From assembly GCA_002085205.1 (NCBI GenBank), contig NATF01000112.1:1-8448 (forward strand): a stretch of DNA of 8,448 nt. The letters are read 5' to 3'. The notes beneath the pieces are model-generated. The model was given only the letters and a program-made list of their open reading frames with translations, did no database searches and was not told where the DNA came from. The translations under genes and the position numbers were made by a program. The DNA is from Candidatus Cloacimonas sp. 4484_275. GTDB lineage: Bacteria > Cloacimonadota > Cloacimonadia > Cloacimonadales > TCS61. This document shows, one piece after another, positions 1 to 7,304 of this stretch (position 1 is its first letter; each line of letters opens with the position of its first letter).

Positions 1-1559
1 TCTGGGAAATCAATATTATAATGCAAGCCGCGGCTTTCTTTTCTCATCAAAGCGGAACGGATAATAAGTTCGGCTACCAAAGCCATATTTCTCGTTTCTA
101 TAACTTCTCTGCGCACCGGATTTTCCTGATAAAACGTGTTTATTTCATTGTAAATGTCACGAATTCTGGAAAGAGCATAATTCAACAATCGGGTAGAACG
201 GGTTATGGAAACATATCCTTGCATAATTTTTTGGATTATTTCCCGATTATGAGAAATAATCACCCATTCGTTTTCGTTAAAAGTTCCCACTTCTCTCCAT
301 TCCGGAATTTCGGGAAAATTCACCTCTTCCCTATTGCTGGGATGATTTCCGGCGCGATAGGCAATAACCAAACTTTCCAAAAGCGAATTTGAAGCCAAAC
401 GATTGGCTCCGTGCAAACCGGTACAAGCGACTTCCCCCGCGGCAAAAAGATTTTTGATGTCGGTTAAGCCGTCAACTGTAGCCAAAACTCCTCCGCAAAA
501 ATAGTGAGCGGCGGGAACAACCGGAATCGGTTCTTTGGTGAAATCAATTCCTCTCTTTCTGCATTTTTTATCAATATACGGAAAATGAGATTTTAACTTT
601 TCCGCGTCTATTCCGGTAGCATCGAGATATAAAAATTTGTCTCCGCTTTTTTTCAATTCAAAATCGATTGCTCTGGAAACAACATCTCTGGGAGCAAGAC
701 TTCCCTTCGGATGATACTTTTCCATAAAAGTCCGACCGTTTTGCAATTTCAGAATGGCACCTTCTCCCCGCAAGGCTTCCGTAACCAAAAACGGTTTTCC
801 GAGCGGATCATAAAAGGCGGTGGGATGGAATTGGATAAATTCCATATTGGCAACTCTTGCTCCGGCTAATCTTGCCATCGCATAACCGTCGCCCGTGGCA
901 ACAGCGGGATTGGTGTTGTAAGCATAAACTTGGCCGGCGCCGCCGGTTGCCAACATCGTCTTTTTCGCTCGAAAAATTTCTATTTGAGAATTATTCTCAT
1001 CCAAAACATAAGCGCCCCAACAGGTAATAACCGGAATAAAACTCTCCGCTTCGGAAATATGATGTTGGGTGATTAAATCAATGGCGATATGATTTTCAAA
1101 GATATGAATATTTTCATTTTTTCGGCAGGCGGAAATCAAAGCTTCCATAATTTCGTGTCCCGTCGAATCCGCTGCATAAGCAATTCTTTTTTGAGAATGA
1201 CCTCCTTCTCTCGTAAGTGAAAGATTTTCTATTCGCCTATCCAATTCCCTGTTTTCCAAAGTAAATTTCGTTCCCAACTTAATGAGATAATCGATACAAG
1301 CCGGTCCTTCTTTCACAATTGTTTCGATAACCGGTTTTTTTCCTATTTCGGCGCCGGCAATAAAAGTGTCCTCAATATGTTTTTCGAAGGAATCGTGTTG
1401 GCTGAGAACCGCCGCAATTCCACCCTGCGCATATTCGGTGTTACATTCGTTGATTTTTCCTTTTGTGACAACCGCAACCTTTCCAAATTTGGAAGTTTGA
1501 AGGGCATAAACCAGACCTGCAATTCCACTGCCGATAACCAAAAAATCATATTTTTTCAT
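1..1559 (-). CDS. nadB: L-aspartate oxidase, 3' end cut off by the window edge
   Basis: This flavoenzyme oxidises L-aspartate to iminoaspartate, the first step of de novo NAD synthesis; quinolinate synthase NadA uses the product. I read the frame codon by codon from ATG at 1559 to the left edge and found no stop, giving 519 residues. E. coli NadB is about 540 residues, so only a short tail is missing. The N-terminus carries the FAD-binding GSGIAG motif (residues 10-15). Other family blocks follow in order: EYAQGGIAA, REGGHS, ATGGAGQVY, FIQFHPTAF, TEALRGEGA, APRDVVSRAID, PAAHYFCGGV and GLHGANRLASNSLLES. The last visible residues, ESRGLHYNIDFP, match the conserved C-terminal end of the family. 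The start overlaps the end of rimI by 14 bp and has an AGGA about 8 bp upstream, which suggests translational coupling. Fumarate reductase and succinate dehydrogenase flavoproteins are related, but the C-terminal block and the soluble character favour NadB. Unlike several neighbours it shows no internal lesion. Confidence 0.96.
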   Translation of the reverse strand, partial: MKKYDFLVIGSGIAGLVYALQTSKFGKVAVVTKGKINECNTEYAQGGIAAVLSQHDSFEKHIEDTFIAGAEIGKKPVIETIVKEGPACIDYLIKLGTKFTLENRELDRRIENLSLTREGGHSQKRIAYAADSTGHEIMEALISACRKNENIHIFENHIAIDLITQHHISEAESFIPVITCWGAYVLDENNSQIEIFRAKKTMLATGGAGQVYAYNTNPAVATGDGYAMARLAGARVANMEFIQFHPTAFYDPLGKPFLVTEALRGEGAILKLQNGRTFMEKYHPKGSLAPRDVVSRAIDFELKKSGDKFLYLDATGIDAEKLKSHFPYIDKKCRKRGIDFTKEPIPVVPAAHYFCGGVLATVDGLTDIKNLFAAGEVACTGLHGANRLASNSLLESLVIAYRAGNHPSNREEVNFPEIPEWREVGTFNENEWVIISHNREIIQKIMQGYVSITRSTRLLNYALSRIRDIYNEINTFYQENPVRREVIETRNMALVAELIIRSALMRKESRGLHYNIDFP

Positions 1560-1962
1560 TTTTTTTCCTTTGCGAATTCGTCTTTTCCCAAGCCATCAAA
1601 AGCGCATTTTCAATTGGAGAATGATAATAATTTTTTCTTACTCCGATAACTTTAAAACCTAATTTTTCATATAATTTTCGGGCTGCGAAGTTACTTTCTC
1701 GCACTTCCAGAAAAAAAATTCGACATTTTTTTTCCTCACGAATGAATTTAACCAATCTTTCCCCGAAACCATGTCTTTGAAATTCGGGAGAAACCGCGAC
1801 ATTCGTTATTTCAAATTCGCCGGCAATTTCCCAGCCGCAAATATATCCAATGATTTCTTTACCCGAAACTTCCCCTAAAACATAAGCATCATGATTTTTT
1901 ATTTCATCGATAAACATTTTTTCCGTCCAAGGATTGGTCATTTTTCTTATTTCCGTTTTCAT
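1546..1962 (-). CDS. rimI: Ribosomal protein S18 alanine N-acetyltransferase (GNAT family)
   Basis: RimI acetylates the N-terminal alanine of ribosomal protein S18 using acetyl-CoA, and bacterial homologues can act more broadly. The 138-residue product shows the GNAT core: ITNVAVSPEF leading into the acetyl-CoA loop QRHGFG (62-67), then LEVRESN (85-91), LYEKLGF, and the RimI-type NYY followed by ENALLM. E86 and Y112/Y113 fall where RimI catalytic residues lie. I chose ATG at 1962, which overlaps the TGA of the upstream gene as TGATG, typical of reinitiation; a TTG one codon earlier is less likely. The N-terminus is oddly short: IRKMT runs straight into NPWTEKMF, whereas family members usually have about 12-16 more residues between these two blocks. 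This could be natural variation or a small in-frame deletion. The 3' end overlaps nadB. Confidence 0.88.
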   Translation of the reverse strand: MKTEIRKMTNPWTEKMFIDEIKNHDAYVLGEVSGKEIIGYICGWEIAGEFEITNVAVSPEFQRHGFGERLVKFIREEKKCRIFFLEVRESNFAARKLYEKLGFKVIGVRKNYYHSPIENALLMAWEKTNSQRKKNEKI

Positions 1963-3377
1963 CAATAATACAACTTCTGTCCGGGATAAATCATCACAAT
2001 TCCATTTTTGACTTTCAGGTTATTTTTGGCTATTAAATGTCTTGAACTGACTCCCAACCGTTTCGCAATCTTTCCCACGGAATCGCCTTTTTTAACAATA
2101 TAATATCCTGAACGCGCAACAGCCGAACCGTATAAACGCAATTTTTGTCCGGGACGAATAATATTGGAAGAAAGACCGTTCAAAGATTTGAGTTTGGAAA
2201 CGGTCGTTTTGTATTTTCGGGCAATATCATAAAGTGTATCGCCTTTTTTTACAATGTGATAGGTAAAATATCCGGCGTTTTTTTTCAAAAATTGTTTTTC
2301 TATTTTCGCCACCGCCACTTCATTTTTTCGGCTTTCGGCGGGAAGCAAAACGGAATATTCGCCCGGCGGCAAAACAACATCATTAACCGCCGAATATTTT
2401 TTCCGAGTTCGTTTATAAATTTTTATCCAAGGATTAAGCTCCCAAATTTTTCCGATGGAAGTTCCTTGAGCCTTTGCCCAATCATCTATTTTATAATGTC
2501 CTTTCAGCACTATTTTTTCGATTCTGGTTTGTGTGAAAATAGATTCTTCCCGCGGAAATTTCTTTCCGAAAATAGCTTCTTCATTCTCAAAAATCAATTT
2601 CACGGCAACTGCGCGCCAAATGTAATTGTGGGTTTCATCGGCTTTAAGAATCAAATCGAAAAAATCGGTTCCGCCCTGTTGTTTTACAACCTTATAAATA
2701 TTTCCGACTCCAGCATTGTAGGCGCTCATTGCCAACAACCAATCTTCGATTCCGCGTTTCTTCAAATAAGAATAATTGTTTTTCAAAAATTTTGCCGCCG
2801 CTTCCGTCGATTTGATGACATTTCTTCTCTCATCCACGAATGAATTCACTTTTAATCCGTAACCTTTTGCCGTCTTTTTCATAAATTGCCAGATTCCCGC
2901 CGCTCCTACTCGCGAAGTCGCCATCGGATTCAAACGACTCTCCACGACTGCCAAATATTTCACATCCTGCGGAATTTCGTAACGGGAAAATATCGAATCG
3001 AAAAAAGCAAAATATTTTCCGCTGCGCGGAATGTATCTGTAAGCGGTTTTCAATTCCTGCTCGTATATTTCCTTAAATTTTTCGCGAATTCTTTCGTTTT
3101 TCAGATTAAAAACTCTGCCGGCAAAAATAACGGAATCGGGTATCTGAAAATTCTGATTTATGGCAATTCGGTTGTTGGAAATTTCCAAAGCGTTGGCGAG
3201 AGAATCAATGGTAAATTCCTGTTCTTCAATAATAGACAGAAGGGAATCAATCGTGTCGTTTTTCAGATTTATTATCATTTCCAAAGAATCCGTTTTAGTG
3301 CAAATCGTATCATTCTCCACGAGCGAAAATTCTTCTTCCGCCGGATCTGAAATCGTGTCCCGGTCTGTCGAGCACAT
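1962..3377 (-). pseudogene. MltD-like lytic transglycosylase with two LysM domains, 5' end lost
   Basis: Lytic transglycosylases cleave peptidoglycan glycan strands to form 1,6-anhydromuramyl ends, acting in the periplasm. The 471-codon open frame contains a low-complexity, probably coiled N-terminal stretch (about 20-75), an SLT/GEWL catalytic domain (about 125-265) with the likely catalytic glutamate E146 in AVVESRLNP, the GAAGIWQFM block (158-166) and AMSAYNAG (216-223), then two C-terminal LysM peptidoglycan-binding domains (about 372-416 and 425-471), each containing VKKGD and ending in PGQKL. The ATG at 3377 is not the native start: the first ten or so codons are out-of-frame rmlB sequence, and there is no signal peptide. 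True mltD-like sequence starts near codon 10 (SDPAEEEF). The native gene surely encoded an export signal, now deleted with the rmlB 3' end. As it stands the product would stay in the cytoplasm. Catalytic and LysM parts look intact. It is coupled to rimI by TGATG. Confidence 0.85.
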
Positions 3378-3561
3378 ATTGAATCAGACTTTTCGGTTTT
3401 CCCAATTTTTCCAAAATATATTCCACCAATTGCAAATTTTCCCATTCGTCATCGGAACCGACATTATAGATTTCGCCGGTTTTTCCGGAATGCAAGACAA
3501 GGTCGATGGCGCGACAATGATCTTGAACATGAAGCCAACTGCGGATATATTTGATGCGCAA
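3310..3561 (-). pseudogene. rmlB: dTDP-glucose 4,6-dehydratase, C-terminal fragment in a shifted frame
   Basis: This frame carries the later part of RmlB. It opens at IRSWLHVQDHCRAIDLVL, the equivalent of the conserved RDWLYVEDH block, and continues through GKTGEIYNVG, LEKLGKPKSLIQYV and DRPGHDFR. Real homology spans about 3346-3546. Upstream of that it is joined out of frame to the N-terminal fragment. Downstream, after RPGHDFR (about 3346), the sequence becomes the mltD-like gene read in the wrong frame, so residues such as SGGRRIFARGE are not RmlB. Complete RmlB proteins continue for roughly 50-65 residues beyond this point; these are missing. This piece alone has no cofactor or active site. 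Confidence 0.86.
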
Positions 3562-4105
3562 CCCGAATCAATAAATCAGCCGCCGCTTTGCTTGCCGCAT
3601 AAGGATTGTTGGGAGAAATGGGAGCATCTTCTTTCCACGAACCTTGTTTTCCCAAAGAGCCGTAAACTTCGTCGGTGGAAATCAAAATGAATTTGGTAAC
3701 ATTATGTTCCCGTGCAAAATTCAGGATAATCTGCGTTCCCAGAACATTTGTTTGCAAAAAAATCTCGGGATTGATGATACTTTTATCCACATGAGATTCG
3801 GCGGCAAAATGTATCACGAAATCGGGATCGAATTCTTCAAAGACATTTTTCACATCTTTTTTATCGGCAACATCGCCTTTCACAAAAACATAATTCCGAT
3901 TTTCCTCAACCGAAGACAAATTGTTCAGATTTCCGGCATAGGTTAACTTATCGAAATTTATCACTTTATAATCGGGATACTTATCCAAAATAAATTTAAT
4001 GAAATTGGAGCCGATAAATCCTGCTCCGCCGGTAACCAAAATTATTTTGTTGGAATTTTTTTTCTTGTCTTCGTAAAAATCGAATGTATCGGGTTTTTCG
4101 TTCAT
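3464..4105 (-). pseudogene. rmlB: dTDP-glucose 4,6-dehydratase, N-terminal fragment
   Basis: RmlB converts dTDP-glucose to dTDP-4-keto-6-deoxyglucose, the second step of dTDP-rhamnose synthesis for surface polysaccharide. This fragment of an extended short-chain dehydrogenase shows the NAD-binding GGAGFIGS (26-33), the RmlB-specific KLTYAGNL (53-60), HFAAESHVD, STDEVYGS (143-150) and the catalytic YAASK (169-173). Homology ends near HQIY (184-187, about 3545). The frame then runs through shifted sequence to a stop at 3464. About 44 residues usually found here, including the TRCSNNYGP region, are absent. A hydrophilic 19-residue extension precedes the usual KIILVTGG start, with no better internal ATG. 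AGGAAA lies about 10 bp before ATG at 4105, and cdsA ends 12 bp upstream. The order suggests co-transcription with the lipid and isoprenoid genes. Not functional as read. Confidence 0.9.
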
Positions 4106-4117
4106 AATCTATATTTC

Positions 4118-4900
4118 CTAAAATAAATTTATGATCAAATAAAATATCGGAGCGGCAAGCGTGATGCTGTCGAATCTGTCCACAATTCCTCCGTGACCGG
4201 GCAAAAGATTGGAACTGTCTTTAACTCCGACATCGCGTTTTATCAGCGATTCCACCAAATCGCCGAATTGACCGAAGATTCCCGCGGAAATTGCCAAAGC
4301 GAATATTTCCAATCCGGAAAATCCGAAAATTTTTCCGGCAACAAACGCACCGAGAATTCCAAAAACGATTCCCGCCAAAAAACCTTCCAAAGATTTATTC
4401 GGACTCGCCTTGAAAATTCCGCGATGTTTGCCTATCGACATACCGACGAAATAAGCGAAAGTATCGACGATCCAAATCAATACGAGAAGCGACAAAATCA
4501 AATATTTTCCGTTCGACAAAGTCCTGAGGCGATATACAAAAGAGAGAAGAATTGGAGAATAAAAAACAACGAAAATATTATGAGAAATTCGTTCCGATGC
4601 TCCTTCCAATTTTTGGGAAAAGAGATCGATTCCGGAAATAAATATGAAAAAGACGACAACCGAGAGAAACATTTCGTTTGCCGAAAATTGCGAAAATACC
4701 AAAAAAATAATAACGGAAAAAGGGATTGTAATCAGCGAAATCGTTACATTTTTTTTCAGGAACATTTCCCGCAATTCAAACACTTGCAAAAGCACAACGA
4801 GTCCCAGAAAGGAAAGAAGAGCAATTCCGCCCAGATAAAAAATTCCCAAAATCAGCGGAATGAAAATAATTGCCGGAATAACTCTTTTCAGAAGTTCCAT
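4118..4900 (-). CDS. cdsA: Phosphatidate cytidylyltransferase (CDP-diacylglycerol synthase)
   Basis: CdsA makes CDP-diacylglycerol from CTP and phosphatidic acid in the inner membrane, the branch point to all major phospholipids. The 260-residue protein is close to the usual 265-285. It is largely hydrophobic, with several transmembrane segments: two or three in residues 1-90, further ones in about 110-155, 175-210 and 245-260. The conserved C-terminal half is complete: WIVDTFAYFVG (143-153), SPNKSLEGFLAG (166-177), GQFGDLVESLIKRDVGVKD (210-228) and PGHGGIVDRFDS (234-245), which includes the family signature with its metal-binding acidic residues. It starts 3 bp after the uppS stop, the classic uppS-cdsA pairing, and ends 12 bp before rmlB. 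Unlike its neighbours it shows no lesion. Confidence 0.96.
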   Translation of the reverse strand: MELLKRVIPAIIFIPLILGIFYLGGIALLSFLGLVVLLQVFELREMFLKKNVTISLITIPFSVIIFLVFSQFSANEMFLSVVVFFIFISGIDLFSQKLEGASERISHNIFVVFYSPILLSFVYRLRTLSNGKYLILSLLVLIWIVDTFAYFVGMSIGKHRGIFKASPNKSLEGFLAGIVFGILGAFVAGKIFGFSGLEIFALAISAGIFGQFGDLVESLIKRDVGVKDSSNLLPGHGGIVDRFDSITLAAPIFYLIINLF

Positions 4901-4903
4901 TTT

Positions 4904-5119
4904 TTATCTTGCTCCGAATCTTCTTTCCCGTTTTTGATAATCGATAATCGCTTTTAAAAATTCTTCTCTGCGAAAATCTGGCCAAAGCGTTTCCGTGATC
5001 CATAATTCCGAATAAACGCTCTGCCAAACAAGAAAGTTGGAAAGACGCATTTCCCCGCTCGTGCGAATTATCAAATCGGGATCCGGCATTCCTTTTGTGT
5101 AAAGATATTGATTTATCAA
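4904..5119 (-). pseudogene. uppS: Undecaprenyl diphosphate synthase, C-terminal fragment after a frameshift
   Basis: The 71 codons hold the last third of UppS: LINQYLYTKG, PDPDLIIRTSGEMRLSNFLVWQ and YSELWITETLWPDF. The RTSGE...SNF block contributes to isopentenyl-diphosphate and magnesium binding and to the dimer interface. The fragment is out of frame with the N-terminal piece only because of a 5-bp tandem duplication at 5124-5133. Removing one copy gives a continuous SEVDENLINQYLYTKG, exactly what the family predicts. There is no separate start or ribosome binding site that would suggest an independent gene. The stop at 4904-4906 lies 3 bp before the cdsA ATG. Confidence 0.92.
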
Positions 5120-5550
5120 ATTTTCATCTCATCAACTTCCGACGAATCTATTTTTCCGGCTTTCATATCGGAAATAATCTCATTCACCGCATCGATGATT
5201 TCTTGTCTGCCGCCGTAATTCATGGCGACATTCAAATGTAAACCGGTATTATTCCAAGATTTTTTGCAGGTTTCTATCACCTTCTTATTATAATCCCGAG
5301 AAAGATTTTTTTTGCTGCCGATAAATCTGATAACCACATTGTTTTTGGTCAATTCGTTTATTAAATATTCCAAGCCGATTTCCACGCTGATTTCCACAAT
5401 ATCACGAACCGATTTTACGCCTTCGCGATGACCGTTTATTCTTTTTGTGTTATGCCTGCGCGCCCAACGACCGTTTCCGTCCATGATTATGGCAATGTGT
5501 TTCGGCATTTTTTCTTTATCGAGTTGTTCGACTAATTTTCTGTAACCCAT
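5116..5550 (-). pseudogene. uppS: Undecaprenyl diphosphate synthase, N-terminal fragment with in-frame deletion and frameshift
   Basis: UppS (cis-prenyltransferase) condenses isopentenyl diphosphate with farnesyl diphosphate to make the C55 lipid carrier for peptidoglycan and surface glycans; it is normally essential. Visible blocks are KHIAIIMDGNGRWARR (17-32, with the catalytic aspartate D24), INGHREGVKSVRDIVE, NNVVIRFIG and NNTGLHLNVAMNYGGRQEI. Between VEIGLEYL and INELTKNNV about 28-30 residues are missing, including the near-invariant FSTENW(K/R)RP block. The reading frame survives this loss, and EYL (61-63) probably marks a repeat shared by both flanks. A 5-bp tandem duplication near the end then shifts the frame to a stop at 5116. 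The start is ATG at 5550 with GAGG about 8 bp upstream; an ATG at 5508 is an alternative. prfB ends 23 bp upstream. Confidence 0.92.
5124..5133. repeat. 5-bp tandem duplication that frameshifts uppS
   Basis: TCATC is present twice in a row on the plus strand (GATGA twice on the coding strand). Deleting one copy restores an uninterrupted, family-consistent UppS sequence across the break, so the second copy is the frameshifting change. Confidence 0.85.
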
Positions 5551-5573
5551 CCAAACCTCAATTTATTGAAAAA

Positions 5574-5927
5574 TTACTTTTCCATTGCTTTATGCTTCAG
5601 ATAAGCATTGATAAAACCGTTTATATCGCCGTCCATTACGGCGCTGATATTTCCCGTTTCATAATTCGTTCTGTGATCTTTTACCATTTGATAGGGATGA
5701 AAAACATAAGAACGAATCTGATTTCCCCACGCAATTTCCGTTTTGCTTTCTTCAATTTCCTCTTTTTCTTTTTTGCGTTGTTCTTCGTAATATTGATAAA
5801 GTTTGGAACGAAGGATCCTCATGGCGGTTTCGCGATTTTGGATTTGAGAACGCTCGTTTTGGCATTGAACCACGATATTCGTGGGAAGATGAGTGATGCC
5901 GCACCAAACGGTGAACTCCGATTTCAC
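5574..5927 (-). pseudogene. prfB: Peptide chain release factor 2, C-terminal fragment in a shifted frame
   Basis: From about 5897 downward this frame gives the last third of RF2: ITHLPTNIVVQCQNERSQ, NRETAMRILRSKLY, EIAWGNQIRSYVFHPY and KDHRTNYETGN, ending in a normal C-terminus at a TAA (5574-5576). The preceding codons, from GTG at 5927, are prfB sequence in the wrong frame. The GGQ peptidyl-tRNA hydrolysis motif should lie about 15 residues before ITHLPT and is absent. No start signal supports independent translation of this piece. Confidence 0.92.
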
Positions 5928-6505
5928 TTTTCAGATAACCGTAGGCAAATTCGCCCATAACTTCCATCGTAACGCTTTTTAATCCCGCTTCGTCGCCGGG
6001 AAGATAATCGACTATTTCCGTTTTGAATTTCATTTTTTCCGCCCACCGGGAATACATTCTCAAAAGCATTTCCGCCCAATCCTGCGATTCCGTTCCGCCA
6101 GCTCCGGGATGAATCGTTAAAATCGCATTATTTCTATCTGTTTTTCCGTTTAAAAGAAATTGTATTTCCGCTTCTTCCACTTGAGGTATATATTCCTGCA
6201 ATTTTTCCTTAGCTTCATGAAACAATTCGTCGCTGAATTCTTCTTCCAACAAAACTTTATATGTTTCCAAATCGTCCAAAATTCTTTTGAGTTTCTCGTC
6301 TTTTTCCAATTGTTGTTTTAAGGAATTTATCTCTCGCGTTACAGTTTGCGCTTTTTGAGTATCACTCCAGAAATCAGGCGCGTTCATCTGTTTTTCCAAT
6401 TCGGAAATTTTTGCCTTGATTTCTTTTGTGTCAAAGATACCTCCTGATATCTTTGATTTTCAGCATTGTTTTATAAACTTCTTTTATGAAATCGATATAT
6501 TCCAT
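5752..6505 (-). pseudogene. prfB: Peptide chain release factor 2, N-terminal fragment with programmed +1 frameshift
   Basis: RF2 recognises UGA and UAA stop codons and releases the peptide from the ribosome. Translation starts at ATG 6505 (AGGAGAG just upstream), reads 24 codons to an in-frame TGA at 6431-6433, then shifts +1 at a canonical site to continue as LDTKEIKAKISELEKQ. Next come the helical domain 1 (NAPDFW onward), the HPGAGGTESQDWAEMLLRMY block, VDYLPGDEAGLKSVT and YGYLKSEIGVHRLVR. At about 5899 homology stops; the frame runs on through shifted sequence to a stop at 5752. About 59 residues present in other RF2 proteins are missing, including both the SPF stop-codon recognition tripeptide and GGQ. 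The product could not act as a release factor. The loss must be recent or artificial, since both flanks, and even the frameshift signal, are perfectly kept. Confidence 0.93.
6430..6445 (-). promoter_or_regulatory. prfB: prfB programmed +1 frameshift site (autoregulatory)
   Basis: On the minus strand the sequence reads AGGAGG-TAT-CTT-TGA-C. The internal Shine-Dalgarno element sits three bases before the slippery CTT, which is followed by an in-frame TGA and then C. This is nearly identical to the E. coli prfB site (AGGGGG in place of AGGAGG). Known mechanism: when RF2 is scarce the ribosome pauses at the poorly terminated UGA C and slips +1, making full-length RF2. The TGA is codon 25 here. 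The frame downstream of the shift encodes authentic RF2, so the site is real and not a nonsense mutation. Confidence 0.95.
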
Positions 6506-6549
6506 TCTCTCTCCTGATTATTGACATTCATCAAATTCTTATATGGAAA

Positions 6550-7302
6550 TTACAAATATTTTCCGGGAAGCAGATAACTTTTTACTTCTTCATTGAAATA
6601 TCGGTCCGTCATAGTGGCGATGAAATCGCGGACTTTTTCCGCATTATTAAAACCATTTAAGTATTTTTCGCTTTTATGATTGAGAAAATGAAGATAGATT
6701 TTTGAAGAACGGTTTTCTTTTTCCAAATCTTCCAAATAAAGATCGAACAAAATCTCCATACTGCGAAAAATGATTTTCTTTATTTTTTTCACATCTTTAT
6801 TCGTGTAAATGCGCTCGTAATTGAAATCTTTGAGCTTTTTCAGATAATGGGAAGTTTCTTCGTCGAAAGCAATATAATCTTTTTCAAAACTGTTGACAAT
6901 CACGCTTTTTACGAGAGTGTCGATTATTTTGCTGTTCCTGTTTCCCAAAAAATCCGTGCAATCTTTGGGAAGCTCTTCCCTTTTCAGAATTTTGAAGCGA
7001 ATCGCATCTTCGATATCTTGACCGATGTAGGCAATCGTGTCGGAAATCCGCACTACACAACCTTCCATCGTTGCCGGCATCCAACTTACCTTTTCGCCTT
7101 GTTTTCGACGCGTGATGAAATCGCCAATATCTTTCTCGCTCTTTTCCCAATTCGGTTTCAACAGGGTGTTGTGAACTTCTCCATCGTGAGAAATAATTCC
7201 GTCCCGAACCTGAAAAGTGAGGTTGAGCCCTTTTCCTTTGGAAGAGATAAAATCAACGATTTGCAAACTTTCGATATTATGATGAAATTCCCCGATTCCG
7301 TG
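6550..7302 (-). pseudogene. dgt: dGTPase-like HD-domain phosphohydrolase, C-terminal fragment
   Basis: From the CAC codon at 7300-7302 this frame reads HGIGEFHHNIESLQIVD, GLNLTFQVRDGIISHDGE, a basic linker, and RISDTIAYIGQDIEDAI, the family block that normally carries the last metal-binding aspartate. A helical C-terminal half follows, ending at TAA (6550-6552). Family and order match bacterial deoxyguanosinetriphosphate triphosphohydrolase-like proteins. It is separated from the upstream pieces by a one-base slip in an A4 run (7303-7306). There is no separate start; the first alternative codon is a TTG at 7266 inside a conserved stretch. prfB starts 44 bp after its stop. Confidence 0.88.
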
Positions 7303-7304
7303 TT

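Noticed and set aside
1963..1965. TTG as the start of rimI
   Set aside because: The adjacent ATG at 1962 forms a TGATG overlap with the upstream stop and is the stronger start.
2145..3350. Long plus-strand open frames opposite the transglycosylase gene, and similar ones opposite nadB, rmlB and cdsA
   Set aside because: They show no recognisable domains or ribosome binding sites and mirror strongly conserved minus-strand genes.
3375..3377. ATG as the native start of the transglycosylase
   Set aside because: The first codons are rmlB sequence in another frame (SLIQYVLDRPGHDF), and the encoded protein lacks any export signal.
5116..5133. Programmed frameshifting in uppS
   Set aside because: There is no slippery heptamer or stimulator; a simple 5-bp duplication explains the break, and the gene has also lost its FSTENW block.
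6431..6433. In-frame TGA early in prfB as a nonsense mutation
   Set aside because: It sits in a canonical AGGAGG-TAT-CTT-TGA-C programmed frameshift site and authentic RF2 sequence continues in the +1 frame.
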